A stretch of 64,000 bases of DNA, taken from NCBI GenBank assembly GCA_905221605.1, contig CAJNDS010002590.1, forward strand, positions 62,501-126,500, given 5' to 3'. Each line of letters opens with the position of its first letter. Position 1 is the stretch's first letter. Source of the DNA: Symbiodinium natans. Its lineage: Eukaryota; Sar; Dinophyceae; Suessiales; Symbiodiniaceae. Of the stretch, positions 22,740 to 31,405 are shown in pieces. The translations under genes and the position numbers were made by a program. Below the pieces are notes generated by a model, which saw only the letters and a list, made by a program, of their open reading frames with translations, was not told where the DNA came from and did not search any database.

Positions 22740-23996
22740 ATGGATTATCCAGACACCTTCGCTGGACTGGCGCTGGCAGTGGTTGATTCGGGAGTGGACC
22801 CGGAGACGCTCCTTCAGCTAGAGACTTGCAGTGTGTGTAGTGTCAGTGAAGCTGTGCGTGCGTTAGAGATGAATCGACTGCCGCCCGTGCTGTCGGCTTC
22901 GGTGCAAGCAGTGCTTACTTTGGCGTTGGGGCCAAGTGCGGTTCCGGCAGTCCTGGGGCCGCCTACAAAGATGCGAAGGAAGGATCTTCCAGTGGCGCAG
23001 CCGACAGCTGCGGGCTCCCTTTCAAAAGCACTGGCGTCTGCCCAGCCCGACGCAAGAGAGGCGACGATCGAGCGCTTCAGGCGAGATATTTGGGCCCCGA
23101 GTAATCAGGGCCCGCCCGCGGCCAGGTGGAGAACTTGGGCAAAGGTGTGTGATGCGTGGGCGATTCCCGCCCTGCCATTGACGATGGACAGTGTCGAGAA
23201 GGTTGCTGCCGCCCTGAAGGAGGGAGGCTACAGATCAGCGCGTCAGTACTTTGCTTGTGCGCGTAGAGAACAGGTGCTTCAGACGAAGACAGATGTGCCG
23301 CCAGAGGTACTGCTTATGATGCGCGATGCTGTCCGCTCATTGGAGCGTGGCGTGGGAGGCCCTGCCCTGAAGGATGCGTTTCGCTTTGAGGAGGTGGTGT
23401 TGCCTGAACGCCGAGATGTTTGCCTTTTCGTGTTGGGCTGTTGGTTCTTGATGCGGGAGATTGAAATTGCAGCAATGCAGAGAAAACATTTCCCGTTGGA
23501 TCACGAGCGCCAAGAAGTGGTCCTGACATTAGCTGCCAGCAAATGCGACCAAAAGGGAAGCTTGGTCCTTCGTCGACATGGTTGCTACTACGAGCATATT
23601 CCTGCGAGAATGTGTCCCTTTCACCAGGCAGCGGCGTTTGAGAAGTTGTGCCCAAAGAACCCTGAAGAGCCCTTGTTTATGAGCAGCCACGGCGGTGAGT
23701 TGTCCAAGAAGGAGACGATCAGCGTCATCCGAGGCATCCTCTTTGAGAGCTCGATGGTGTTGAAGCGTGCAGGAGCTCGAGGACAAGGATCCTTGGAGAG
23801 ATTTCGCGGCCACGTGTTGCGAGTTTCGGTCGCGCAGTTCTTGGCAAGGCGGCTCGTTCCCCTTCCCACGATCATGTTGCTGGGTCGCTGGGGATCCCGC
23901 GCTGTGGAGCGGTATGTGCAAGACCCGCTTTGGAAACCTTCTCGATCAGCCATGAAGCGGTGCCCGAATCACAGAAGATGCGTGAGGGTGACGTGA
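22740..23996 (+). CDS. Tyrosine recombinase (YR) of the retrotransposon
   Basis: The product should integrate the circular DNA copy of the element by site-specific recombination through a covalent phosphotyrosine. From the first ATG (22740) it is 418 residues. The catalytic set is visible: Arg239 in CWFLMREIEIAAM, Lys268 (or Lys272) in SKCDQKG, His358 and Arg361 in RGHVLRVS, Trp384 in LGRWGSR (tryptophan often replaces the second histidine), and the nucleophile Tyr392 in ERYV. The N-terminal part includes a helical core-binding region around residues 120-185. The frame ends in an arginine-rich tail, but the plus-one frame from 23930 continues with a more protein-like sequence, so a single-base indel near 23930-23940 probably cut the natural C-terminus. 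It is the first gene of the element, about 400 bp after repeat A1. Family assignment is firm; activity is doubtful. Confidence 0.85.
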   Translation: MDYPDTFAGLALAVVDSGVDPETLLQLETCSVCSVSEAVRALEMNRLPPVLSASVQAVLTLALGPSAVPAVLGPPTKMRRKDLPVAQPTAAGSLSKALASAQPDAREATIERFRRDIWAPSNQGPPAARWRTWAKVCDAWAIPALPLTMDSVEKVAAALKEGGYRSARQYFACARREQVLQTKTDVPPEVLLMMRDAVRSLERGVGGPALKDAFRFEEVVLPERRDVCLFVLGCWFLMREIEIAAMQRKHFPLDHERQEVVLTLAASKCDQKGSLVLRRHGCYYEHIPARMCPFHQAAAFEKLCPKNPEEPLFMSSHGGELSKKETISVIRGILFESSMVLKRAGARGQGSLERFRGHVLRVSVAQFLARRLVPLPTIMLLGRWGSRAVERYVQDPLWKPSRSAMKRCPNHRRCVRVT

Positions 23997-24343
23997 AGCA
24001 AGCTCAGCATGTTGTGGTGCTCACGGAGAAGATCGAGGTCTTGGCAGCGAAGTTGGAAGCGTTGCAAAGTCGCCCTCCTCTAGTCGTGGGGAAGCGAGCG
24101 CACGCGCGGGACCCGCGCGAAATGGACAAGCTTCCGGTCATGTGGAAGACAGTCTGTGGCTCATGGCGATATGGGTGTGCTTCTTTTCTGAGAGCAGGTG
24201 AAGATCATGAGGCCGCCCGTTGCCTCCGATGCTTCCCTCAAACAGCGGGCTCTGTGGACGAGTCCAGAGCTTCGTCGGCTAGCGAATCGGAGGATTCCGG
24301 TTCTGAGACAGAGTCCTCTTCTGAGTCGAGTTGTTCTAGCTAG
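23930..24343 (+). CDS. Frameshifted C-terminal extension of the recombinase ORF
   Basis: This frame overlaps the end of the recombinase frame and gives a heptad-like helix (VVVLTEKIEVLAAKLEAL, likely a coiled coil), then a small Cys-containing segment (VCGSWRYGCAS...AARCLRCF, spacing compatible with a zinc-binding knuckle), and finally an acidic Ser/Glu tail of about 30 residues before the TAG at 24341-24343. No plausible start codon precedes it, so I read it as the original C-terminal third of the recombinase polypeptide, displaced by one base. Programmed frameshifting is possible, but I see no slippery site I would trust. A separate small ORF is the alternative. Confidence 0.5.
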   Translation: METFSISHEAVPESQKMREGDVKQAQHVVVLTEKIEVLAAKLEALQSRPPLVVGKRAHARDPREMDKLPVMWKTVCGSWRYGCASFLRAGEDHEAARCLRCFPQTAGSVDESRASSASESEDSGSETESSSESSCSS

Positions 24344-24678
24344 ATGCAGTGTGCCGTCAAGGGGCGCCGCGCGTGCGCTGGTTACAATATAATGTTGCTC
24401 AGATATCCAACAAGAAGCGCCGCGCGTGCGCAATGGCTATCAAAAGTGGAGGTGCGTGATGGCTTGCAGAGGGCGTGCCTCATGATTGCGACCAACAGCG
24501 TGGGATGCATGTGGAGCTGGTAATGTTACAGAGTCTCTTTCAAGTTGTGATATGACCGCAGTTTGGCAGCGTGCTGACCTTGCTCATGTTTGCAGACGCG
24601 TGGTGGTGTGCCGGAGCTTTGCTTATAGGTAGCGTTCGAAGCAGAGTATAGATTTCCCTTGAGTTCTGTCCGCAGGCA

Positions 24679-25554
24679 ATGGCCGAGGCGTTGGCGTCAT
24701 TCAAACAAGCAATGGCTGAAGCGGGCTTGCCGGACAACATACAGAAGTACATCCTGAGCCGAGACATCAAGTCGGTCGTGGTGATGGCGTCTATGGCAGG
24801 CAAGTTGGAGGACGTGGACACCGTCTTGGCGGCGCCGCTAGAATCCGAGTTCAAGCTTCCGGGTGGAGCTGCCATCAAGTTGTCACAGCTCGAATTCCCT
24901 GTGGTGAAGGCCAAACTCCGTTACCTGTGGCGCAAATGCCACAAAGAAAGCAGTGATCCTGAGCCCGCGCCTGCGACAGCAGCAGCAACCACAGCAACAA
25001 CAATGCCATCCTCGAAGTCGTCACCCAAGGAACTGCCAAGCGGCTATTGGCAGCAACAAGTTGCGAAGTATGAGACCATGAAGATCGGAAGTGATGCCCG
25101 GCGATTCCCGCAGGAATTGCTTATTGGCGCGGAAGCAGTTGTTGCCCACGCGGTCCATGAGATGCGTGCCGAGAATCACACGGCCATTGGACTACATGAG
25201 GTAGTGCAAGCCCGGTTCTTCGAGGCGTCTGGCAAGCCCAACCCGTTGTGTCCTGCCAAACAGAAGAGCAAGTCGCAGTCCGCGGTGCTGACGATCAATT
25301 CCGACTTTCAGATCGAGACCGAGGCGGACGCGCCTTGGCAGCCTCGCAGTGTGTTGCAGTTCTTGGATTGCTTGGAGTCCATCCGCGTCCTCATGATACT
25401 CGTGGAAATGGGCAGTTTTCTAGGTACTTCGACTGGTTCGAGAAGCAAGTGCGCCACCAAGCTAGCTAGAGCAACTGCGGTTGTTTTGGGAGAAGACCTC
25501 GTGGCGGATTGCTTTGGCGTTGAGGGCGAAGCAGAATTCCAAGACTGTCACTGA
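24679..25554 (+). CDS. Gag-like protein of the retrotransposon
   Basis: I infer a structural (gag-like) role from position and composition; there is no diagnostic domain. The frame opens with ATG at 24679 and has 291 codons. Residues 1-95 are helix-rich (MAEALASFKQAMAEAG...), followed by a Pro/Ala/Thr linker (about 96-115) and a second helical domain (about 120-190). Past about residue 235 the sequence stops looking natural. Open frames resume in another register with GNGQFSRYFDWFEKQ (to 25469) and then in a third with the basic tail at 25481-25852. Two small indels therefore probably broke one longer gag ORF of about 390 codons. It sits about 340 bp after the recombinase ORF and directly before the methyltransferase. 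Confidence 0.6.
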   Translation: MAEALASFKQAMAEAGLPDNIQKYILSRDIKSVVVMASMAGKLEDVDTVLAAPLESEFKLPGGAAIKLSQLEFPVVKAKLRYLWRKCHKESSDPEPAPATAAATTATTMPSSKSSPKELPSGYWQQQVAKYETMKIGSDARRFPQELLIGAEAVVAHAVHEMRAENHTAIGLHEVVQARFFEASGKPNPLCPAKQKSKSQSAVLTINSDFQIETEADAPWQPRSVLQFLDCLESIRVLMILVEMGSFLGTSTGSRSKCATKLARATAVVLGEDLVADCFGVEGEAEFQDCH

Positions 25555-25852
25555 GGAGATCATCCTTGACAACCAGGAGCTCCAGGACGCCCTTTCCAGG
25601 GAGGTTGTTCTTGTTGATCGTGCTGGGCGTCAACAGCGCTACCGGAATGAATGGCATGATGCAGACCGCTTCGGCAAGGGCAAAGGCAAGTCCAAAACGA
25701 AGAGTCGTGCCGGCAAGGGTCATTGGGACGACTGTCGCTGGGAGAAGCCAGGAAAGCGCCATGAAGGATGGCGCTATGAGGGATGGCGCCATGGCCCGTA
25801 CACCCAGTGTCAGGGCAAGTGGTTGTTGAGTTTTTGGAGTGGTTCTCCTTGA
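25481..25852 (+). CDS. Frameshifted basic tail of the gag-like ORF
   Basis: This frame reads ILDNQELQDALSREVVLVDR, then a Lys/Gly/Arg-rich stretch (FGKGKGKSKTKSRAGKGHWDD) and degenerate GWR repeats. A basic C-terminus of this kind fits nucleic-acid binding by a gag protein. It lacks a credible start and overlaps the end of the preceding frame, so I regard it as the displaced C-terminus of the gag-like protein, ending just before the methyltransferase domain. No zinc knuckle is present. Confidence 0.5.
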   Translation: MFWEKTSWRIALALRAKQNSKTVTEEIILDNQELQDALSREVVLVDRAGRQQRYRNEWHDADRFGKGKGKSKTKSRAGKGHWDDCRWEKPGKRHEGWRYEGWRHGPYTQCQGKWLLSFWSGSP

Positions 25853-25893
25853 TCGCAGCGAAGAAGGAGTAGGGACAGCGCGGACCGTCCGAA

Positions 25894-27339
25894 TTGCCTC
25901 CTGTCTCGGACGGACCCGACCTAGCTGCGTTGCATTCAACGGTCAGGCTTGTCCCAGCGGCTGAGATGGAGCAAGTGGAGAGTGGGAGTAAGCGTGGCGC
26001 TCGTAGGCAAGGTGATCATCGTGAACCACTTCCTCGTAAAGCTCGCAAACGTGACAATGGTCAGAGTGGGCGAGTTGATGCCACACTCTTGAGCTTCTTC
26101 GATGGCATTGGCACTGCGGCGCTCATCTTTAAGCAGGTGTGCGATGAGAAGTCGTGGAGAGGTCACATGTTGTTGTGGGAGTCTGACGAGGACCTAGCCG
26201 CAGTCACTGCAGAGCACTTCCCCGCAGCAGAGCAGCGTGGGGACCTTGATAGCGATTGTGCTGCCGACATTTTGGCGCGCCTGGAGCAAATTGACCCGGA
26301 GCACGCTGCGACCATCATAATTGCAGCCGGTCCCCCTTGCCACGAGTACAGCCGCATTCGTGCGTCGGCGCCTGGCGTAAATGGTGAGGAAGGCTCGAAG
26401 TTCGTTCGCTTCGCGAAGCTGGTGAAGGAACTGGAGGCAAGTTGGCCCTGGCCGCAGGCTGTGCTGATTGTGGAGAACGTCCTTCCGCAGAACAAAGCCG
26501 ATGTCAGGGCGCTGGAGCAAGCGTTGGCAGCCTCAGCAGTCATGCATGACTCAAGCGATTTTGGCGTCATCGCTCGGCCAAGGCTGTGGTGGACCCGGAT
26601 TCCGTGGCAGCAGATGAGTCATCGCTCTGATTGTCCGGCGCAGCTGCGTTGGGCTACGCATCAGGGTATCCCTCGCGTCACTTTTGTTGCCAGCCCCGAC
26701 AACCTGGATGACTTTGACTTGCAGGGAATGAAGTGGCCAAGCGTGCTGTCCGACCGTGCAGGGGTTCTGCCATGTCTCACGACGCCCTCAGAGGATCCAG
26801 CTGGACGTCCAGCGCCGCGGAGCAGCAAAGGCAAAGTGGATAGCCAGACACAGGCACGGTGGCTTGGTGACAACCGGCGCTATGCGCCGTGGCATTATCA
26901 GGACAAGAACCTTTTCGTGGACGAAAAGGGGGCTTATTGCCTGGCTACTGCAGACATCAAGGAGCAGCTTCACCATTTGCCTCGTGGCTGGACACACAAA
27001 CTGAGCGACAGGGCTCGTCATCGGGCGGCAGATTCTTCTTCCTTTTCGGCATCTTGTCAACGACGACGGAAGCAATTCGTGAGCAGCCGAATCCGCTGGG
27101 CTCTGATGCTTTTGAGTGCATGGTGTGCATCTGGGAGAAAGCGCCCCTTCTCAATGGCCCAGGCGTACCAGTCCTGCGTGAAGCAGCCGACCTCTCTGCG
27201 ATTGAAGATCCAGAGGACCACTGGAATGCCGCGCTGCAGTGTTTGCACCCGGCCCAGCAGGCGCCGCAAATTGAACCGGGTCTCCGGCAATGGCTTCCAG
27301 TGTGGAGACATTTCCGTGCGGTGCTGCCAGAGTTGCTGA
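25894..27339 (+). CDS. C5-cytosine DNA methyltransferase domain carried by the retrotransposon
   Basis: It should transfer methyl groups from S-adenosylmethionine to cytosine C5 in DNA. Counting from the frame opening at 25894, motif I is LSFFDGIGTAAL (residues 66-77), motif IV is GPPCHEYS with catalytic Cys149 (26338-26340), motif VI is ENV (194-196), motif VIII is ARPRLWWTRIP (227-237), and a motif IX-like LPRGWT lies at 362-367. The DGIG..AL, ENV and RPRLWW pattern recalls the DNMT3-like group, but I cannot fix the class. No start is proven: 25894 is not an ATG, the first ATG is 25966, and a natural fusion to gag is possible. Meaningful sequence ends near 27010, where the frame shifts into the reverse transcriptase ORF, so the two were probably one polyprotein. 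C5 methyltransferases in retrotransposons of dinoflagellates and charophytes have been reported. Confidence 0.82.
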   Translation: MPPVSDGPDLAALHSTVRLVPAAEMEQVESGSKRGARRQGDHREPLPRKARKRDNGQSGRVDATLLSFFDGIGTAALIFKQVCDEKSWRGHMLLWESDEDLAAVTAEHFPAAEQRGDLDSDCAADILARLEQIDPEHAATIIIAAGPPCHEYSRIRASAPGVNGEEGSKFVRFAKLVKELEASWPWPQAVLIVENVLPQNKADVRALEQALAASAVMHDSSDFGVIARPRLWWTRIPWQQMSHRSDCPAQLRWATHQGIPRVTFVASPDNLDDFDLQGMKWPSVLSDRAGVLPCLTTPSEDPAGRPAPRSSKGKVDSQTQARWLGDNRRYAPWHYQDKNLFVDEKGAYCLATADIKEQLHHLPRGWTHKLSDRARHRAADSSSFSASCQRRRKQFVSSRIRWALMLLSAWCASGRKRPFSMAQAYQSCVKQPTSLRLKIQRTTGMPRCSVCTRPSRRRKLNRVSGNGFQCGDISVRCCQSC

Positions 27340-29288
27340 GGGCTGTGACCAAGGCTGTCGAAAACATTGTGGAGGAACGTGAGGCCGATACCCTGACATG
27401 GTTTCGGCAAAGGCCCCGACATATTCAAAAGGCGTATGAGTCTAAGCAAGGAGAACCTAGCGTGAAAGTGCCGGTGATCCGCGAACTTGCAATGCGTCTT
27501 GGTTGGAAGGACGAGGCCATCTTCGAGGAGATGGCCAACGGCTTCAATCTCTTGGGACCGATACGTCCTGGACTCGGATGGAGACTTCGCTGTGATGGCC
27601 GCTACGACAGCCCGGTGACGATTCAGGACTTTCTCAAGGAAAACTTGAACTTCGTAAAGGCCAAGTTGCGGCGTGCGCGTGTGGATAAGGACTGGGAGGT
27701 GATGGCCGATGAGATTGCCGCGGATGTCAAGCGAGGCCGAATGGAGGGACCTTTCTCCATGCCAGTGTGTTGGGGTGCCACGGCTGTTCCCTTGCCCAAG
27801 TACAAACATAAGGCCCAACTACTTCCTGGACCTGTTGATCATGTGCCTGGCTGCTTCGCGTTTGCAGTGCACCAAATTGGAGCAGATGGACAGCCAAAAG
27901 TATGCCGAGCAGAGGATTGGCGTAGCTCTGGAGCCAACTCAACTGTGGGTGTTCCTGACTCCCCGACCTATCATGACATCACTGCCTTTGTGAAGTTGGC
28001 AAAAGCCCTCAATCAGGAGACGTCGGCAAAGGAGGTTTTGCAGCTTTGGGGTCTAGACCATGAGTCCGCGTACAGACAATTTCCTGTGGCAGAGCCCAAT
28101 GTCACGTGGGTGATTCTGCACACACCAAGCGGTCCGACGCTTTGGAAGCGCAATGTCTTGATGTTCGGCAGTACCGCGTCCGTGTGGAGTTATTGTCGAG
28201 TAGCTGATCTCATGGCATGGCTGTCACGTGCACTCCTCCTTGTTCCCTTGTTGCACTTCGTTGACGACTTTGGCTCCAACGAACCCGAGGACACCGTCGC
28301 CTCAGCCTTCGAGGAGACGCAGGCGATGGGCCGCGCCTTGGGCGTTAAATTCAAGGTGTCCAAGGCTCAGCCGCCAGCAAGGCAGCGCAAGCTTTTGGGT
28401 GTTTCGCTTTGTCTCGAACACGACCGTGCCGTTGTGGAGTGTACTGAAGAACGAAGGCAGCGGCTTGATTCAATGTTGCTGCAAGTTCTCTTAGACGATC
28501 AGCTTAAGCCGCGTGAGGCGTCAGCTATTGCAGGTAAGCTCCAGTTCATCGCCCAGTCCATGTTCGGGAAGGCGAGTGTGGCAGCAATTAGGCCATTCCA
28601 TCAGCGCGCTCAACCTTCTTCGTTTAGCTCGCGGCAGACAGGTTGGCAGTTGAGTGTAGCCCTGAAGGCCGCTATTGCCTATTTGAGGCATCGGTTGGCG
28701 TGCGCAAAGCCCCGCGTCTTGCAGTTCCATGTTGCAGCCCGAACTGTCATCTATGCCGATGCGTTCTTCAGACTTGCAGGTCGCAGCTATAGGCTGTCCG
28801 AGGCAGACAGCGCCCCAGATTGGGGGAGAGAGAGCCCTGCGTCTTTTGTCAATGGCGTCGGCTTTGTGGTCTGCTTGAACGACCTGACTTTCTATGCTCA
28901 TGGGATGATCCCGTACTGGTTCGTCAGGCACTTCACGAGCAGGAGGTCGTTCATATACATGCTTGAAATCTTGGCGCAGATTTTGCCGATTGTAGCCTTG
29001 GAACCTCAACTTCACCGGCGTTGTCTGATGTTTGTGGACAATGAGCCGGCCAAGCATGCCCTGATGAAGGGCTATGGAAAGGACGACGGCATTAATCGCT
29101 TGTTGCAAGCTGCGTGGGTCGTGCTTGAGAAAGCTTGCATTGAACCTGAGTGGCAGCGTGTGTCGAGCGCTGCCAACGTTTCTGACGGGGTGAGCAGGGG
29201 AGACTTGAGTTGGCGACCCGCCTGGGGTGGAAGCACTTCGACTTTGATTGGGAGGCCACGCTGCGAGTGTTGCTGGACACGTGCGTGA
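26889..29288 (+). CDS. Reverse transcriptase and RNase H polyprotein of the retrotransposon
   Basis: It copies element RNA into DNA and degrades the RNA template. The frame is open for 799 codons, but the first ~45 are an off-frame reading of the methyltransferase, so coding really starts near 27030. Reverse transcriptase motif A is GLDHESAYRQFPV (Asp at 28056-28058), motif B is FGSTASVWSYCR and motif C is FVDDF (28263-28268). SAYRQ and FG-x-x-ASVW are characteristic of DIRS-superclass enzymes. RNase H follows, with Asp in VIYADA (28758), Glu in MLEILAQ, Asp in FVDNEPAKHAL (29037) and a final Asp in NVSDGVSRGD. All expected acidic residues are present. About 65 bp separate the stop from repeat B1. 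The reverse transcriptase has no internal stop, unlike the rest of the element. Confidence 0.88.
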   Translation: MALSGQEPFRGRKGGLLPGYCRHQGAASPFASWLDTQTERQGSSSGGRFFFLFGILSTTTEAIREQPNPLGSDAFECMVCIWEKAPLLNGPGVPVLREAADLSAIEDPEDHWNAALQCLHPAQQAPQIEPGLRQWLPVWRHFRAVLPELLRAVTKAVENIVEEREADTLTWFRQRPRHIQKAYESKQGEPSVKVPVIRELAMRLGWKDEAIFEEMANGFNLLGPIRPGLGWRLRCDGRYDSPVTIQDFLKENLNFVKAKLRRARVDKDWEVMADEIAADVKRGRMEGPFSMPVCWGATAVPLPKYKHKAQLLPGPVDHVPGCFAFAVHQIGADGQPKVCRAEDWRSSGANSTVGVPDSPTYHDITAFVKLAKALNQETSAKEVLQLWGLDHESAYRQFPVAEPNVTWVILHTPSGPTLWKRNVLMFGSTASVWSYCRVADLMAWLSRALLLVPLLHFVDDFGSNEPEDTVASAFEETQAMGRALGVKFKVSKAQPPARQRKLLGVSLCLEHDRAVVECTEERRQRLDSMLLQVLLDDQLKPREASAIAGKLQFIAQSMFGKASVAAIRPFHQRAQPSSFSSRQTGWQLSVALKAAIAYLRHRLACAKPRVLQFHVAARTVIYADAFFRLAGRSYRLSEADSAPDWGRESPASFVNGVGFVVCLNDLTFYAHGMIPYWFVRHFTSRRSFIYMLEILAQILPIVALEPQLHRRCLMFVDNEPAKHALMKGYGKDDGINRLLQAAWVVLEKACIEPEWQRVSSAANVSDGVSRGDLSWRPAWGGSTSTLIGRPRCECCWTRA

Positions 29289-29354
29289 AGGGGCCTTTGA
29301 GGGCTTGTGAGGGCTCAAAGGTGCGATAGGATGGGCCGCATGCGTCGCACCTTT

Positions 29355-29512
29355 GGTGGCAGGTCGTGCCCCGTGCGCCTAAGTGCGAGGCGGGGACACG
29401 CCTACCGCCGCCTGCCGAGTCCAGCCAAAGAAGTGCAGCTTTAGTGTTTCTGCAGTGCGCTTGTGTGCAGCGATTCTTGTGTGTACTGCGTGTGTAGAGC
29501 GCGAGCATGTCG
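29355..29512 (+). repeat. Split direct repeat B1
   Basis: 158 bp from GGTGGCAGGTCGTGCCCCGT to GCGCGAGCATGTCG. It matches B2 apart from a few single-base changes and a five-base TATA insertion difference near AGCTTTA. Confidence 0.9.
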
Positions 29513-29523
29513 CGTGGAACACT

Positions 29524-29606
29524 TTGTGTGCGGAGTGACATGAGCGAGCGTCGGAATGCGCAGAATATGCGGCTCGAGTCAGCCCAGATCCGCCAGGAAA
29601 TTTCGC
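29524..29606 (+). repeat. Split direct repeat A2
   Basis: 83 bp, 82 of them identical to A1. It lies 11 bp after B1 and 27 bp before B2. Confidence 0.9.
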
Positions 29607-29633
29607 GCCCTCCCACTCCGCCCATATCGGTGG

Positions 29634-29796
29634 GGTGGCAGGTCGTGCCCCGTGCGCCTAAGTGCGAGGCGGGGACACGCCTACCGCCGCCTGCCGAGTC
29701 CAGCCAAAGAAGTGCAGCTTTATATAGTGTTTCTGCAGTGCGCTTGTGTGCAGCGATTCTTGTGCGTACTTGCGTGTGTAGAGCGCGAGCATGTCG
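29634..29796 (+). repeat. Split direct repeat B2, right end of the element
   Basis: 163 bp matching B1. The shared sequence stops at GAGCATGTCG, which I take as the right boundary. No target duplication flanks the element, as expected for recombinase integration. Confidence 0.88.
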
Positions 29797-30940
29797 GCTC
29801 GCGCAACCAACGACATGATGCACAGAAAGAGGACAGAAAGAAAACACAACTGATTGAATTAGTATAAACAGAGCGACAGAAATTGGATGATAATCTCTCG
29901 GTTCAGGATCAAGGAATCAACACAGCACCCCCAAACACGAAGTTACACCTGAGCACTTCGAAGCCCAAAACTACAGACCCAGCGAGGACGTGACGCGTCT
30001 GCAAGTGCTGAAACCATGCGTGTTGAACATCGCAAGAAAGATACATGATGTTCGAAACAAAGCAGGTGCGATGCTCAGGAAACATCGGCAGGCGTGCTAC
30101 GCCGCTACGCGCAGCAGCCGCAACAGACTTTATGGGGTCCTTGACGGAGCGGGGTATGTATTCCAAGTTTCTGTAAACTCCCCACTACTCCCTAAGCTTC
30201 CCAAGGTTCCCTAGGAGCCTACCCCCCATGAACTTTATCTTAAGGGTCCTATCACAGTTTCAGTGCACACAATCCCCAGCGGGGAGGTTTCTGAGGTGCG
30301 GGATTGTTCCCTTCGTGTAAAAGTTTTTTTGTAAAGTGCTGCACATCAAAGAGGAAGACTATGAAGGCCACGGCTGGAGCTCCCCCCAACCAAGCCCAGA
30401 AGAGATCGAATATGAAATCGCTTCAGCGCTTGATAAATGTTGTTTGAGTGCCTCAGCTGAAAATCTTCTGAGCTTTCATATGACAGTTCTTGTGGGTTGT
30501 AAGGGTTCAGGGGCATGGTCAGAAAGGGCCATGGCCATCGCGGACAAGCATGGAATGCTCGATCTTCCTCACGCCTGTGGAAGCTGTTTCTTCTTCTCTT
30601 CCCGGACATGGGCATGCATGTTTCCACTGAAGATGCTGTCCGGAATCATGATCAGTGATCAGGCATGTGTATCATATCCGTGCAACCATGCACCTTCAAG
30701 TTCGTGGCCTACAAGGTGAGTTGGGCTAGTGTTAAGTAGCCGCCTGGTCTGAGTGACTGGCATGGCCGCTCGGAATGGTTGAGTCTGCCAGCGGAGGCCT
30801 CAGCAGAGTTTCTACATTCATTAAACCTTTCTTCCCAAGATGCCTTAATCCTAAACCTCCAAAGCCCCCAAGCCCCTGCCCTCAAACCCCAAACCCTCAA
30901 CCCACATTGCCACAGTCCTGCCTGAGAAGTCGAACCCTCA
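29797..30940. other. No recognisable gene; small dispersed repeat
   Basis: CCCTAAGCTTCCCAAGGTTC near 30190-30212 recurs, reverse-complemented, near 56795-56820, so a small dispersed element is likely. A 127-codon plus frame at 30336-30719 has no motif. Confidence 0.4.
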
Positions 30941-31092
30941 GCCCTAAACCCTAAACCATAAACACTAAAACATCCCCAAACCCTAAACCCTAAACCCTAA
31001 ACCCTAAACCCTAAACCCTAAACCCTAATCCCTGAACCCTGAACCCTGAACCCTGAACCCTGATTAGGGTTTAAACCCTAAACCCTAAACAG
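30941..31092 (-). repeat. Interstitial telomere repeats, CCCTAAA orientation
   Basis: About eight perfect units, then CCCTGAA variants, and a short head-to-head switch (TTAGGGTTTAAACCCTAAA) near 31065-31085. Confidence 0.9.
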
Positions 31093-31244
31093 CCCTTAAC
31101 CCAAAACCTACCCCTAAGATCCCCTAAGTACTGCGGTTGGGACGCGGCCAAGGTCCCTGTTGGGATGACAGAGCCGCTTCCCTGACGTATCTGCCGGTTT
31201 GGGGTCTGGAGTTTCAGGTTTCAGGGTCCAGGGCTTCGGGCCCA

Positions 31245-31290
31245 TTTAGGGTTTAGGGTTTAGGGTTTAGGGTTTAGGGTTAGGGAGTCG
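31245..31290 (+). repeat. Interstitial telomere repeats, TTTAGGG orientation
   Basis: Five to six units inverted relative to the tract 150 bp to the left, with unique sequence between. Confidence 0.9.
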
Positions 31291-31405
31291 GGTTAGGGCT
31301 TTAGGCTTTAAGCATTCGGCCCAGGCAAACCAATCTCCTCCGGGCGCGCATCTCAGAAAGGCTTTGCCCATGAGAGAAGACCTGGACAGCGGGGAGGGTG
31401 ATTCA

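Larger units (their letters stand above)
22259..29796 (+). mobile_element. Tyrosine-recombinase (DIRS-superclass) retrotransposon with C5-DNA methyltransferase
   Basis: This 7.5-kb element encodes, in order, a tyrosine recombinase, a gag-like protein, a C5-cytosine DNA methyltransferase and a reverse transcriptase with RNase H, all on the plus strand. Its ends are split direct repeats: A1 (22259-22341) at the left, and B1 (29355-29512), A2 (29524-29606) and B2 (29634-29796) at the right. That A1-body-B1-A2-B2 plan is the one known for PAT and Ngaro-like members of the DIRS superclass, which integrate by recombinase and leave no target duplication. There is no integrase and there are no LTRs. 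In described DIRS-superclass elements the recombinase usually lies 3' of the reverse transcriptase; here it is first. At least four frame breaks show a decaying copy, but A1 and A2 still differ at only one of 83 bases. Confidence 0.88.

Noticed and set aside
26889-27030. First ~45 codons of the reverse transcriptase frame
   Set aside because: They are an off-frame reading of the methyltransferase C-terminus, and the methyltransferase frame is the meaningful one here.
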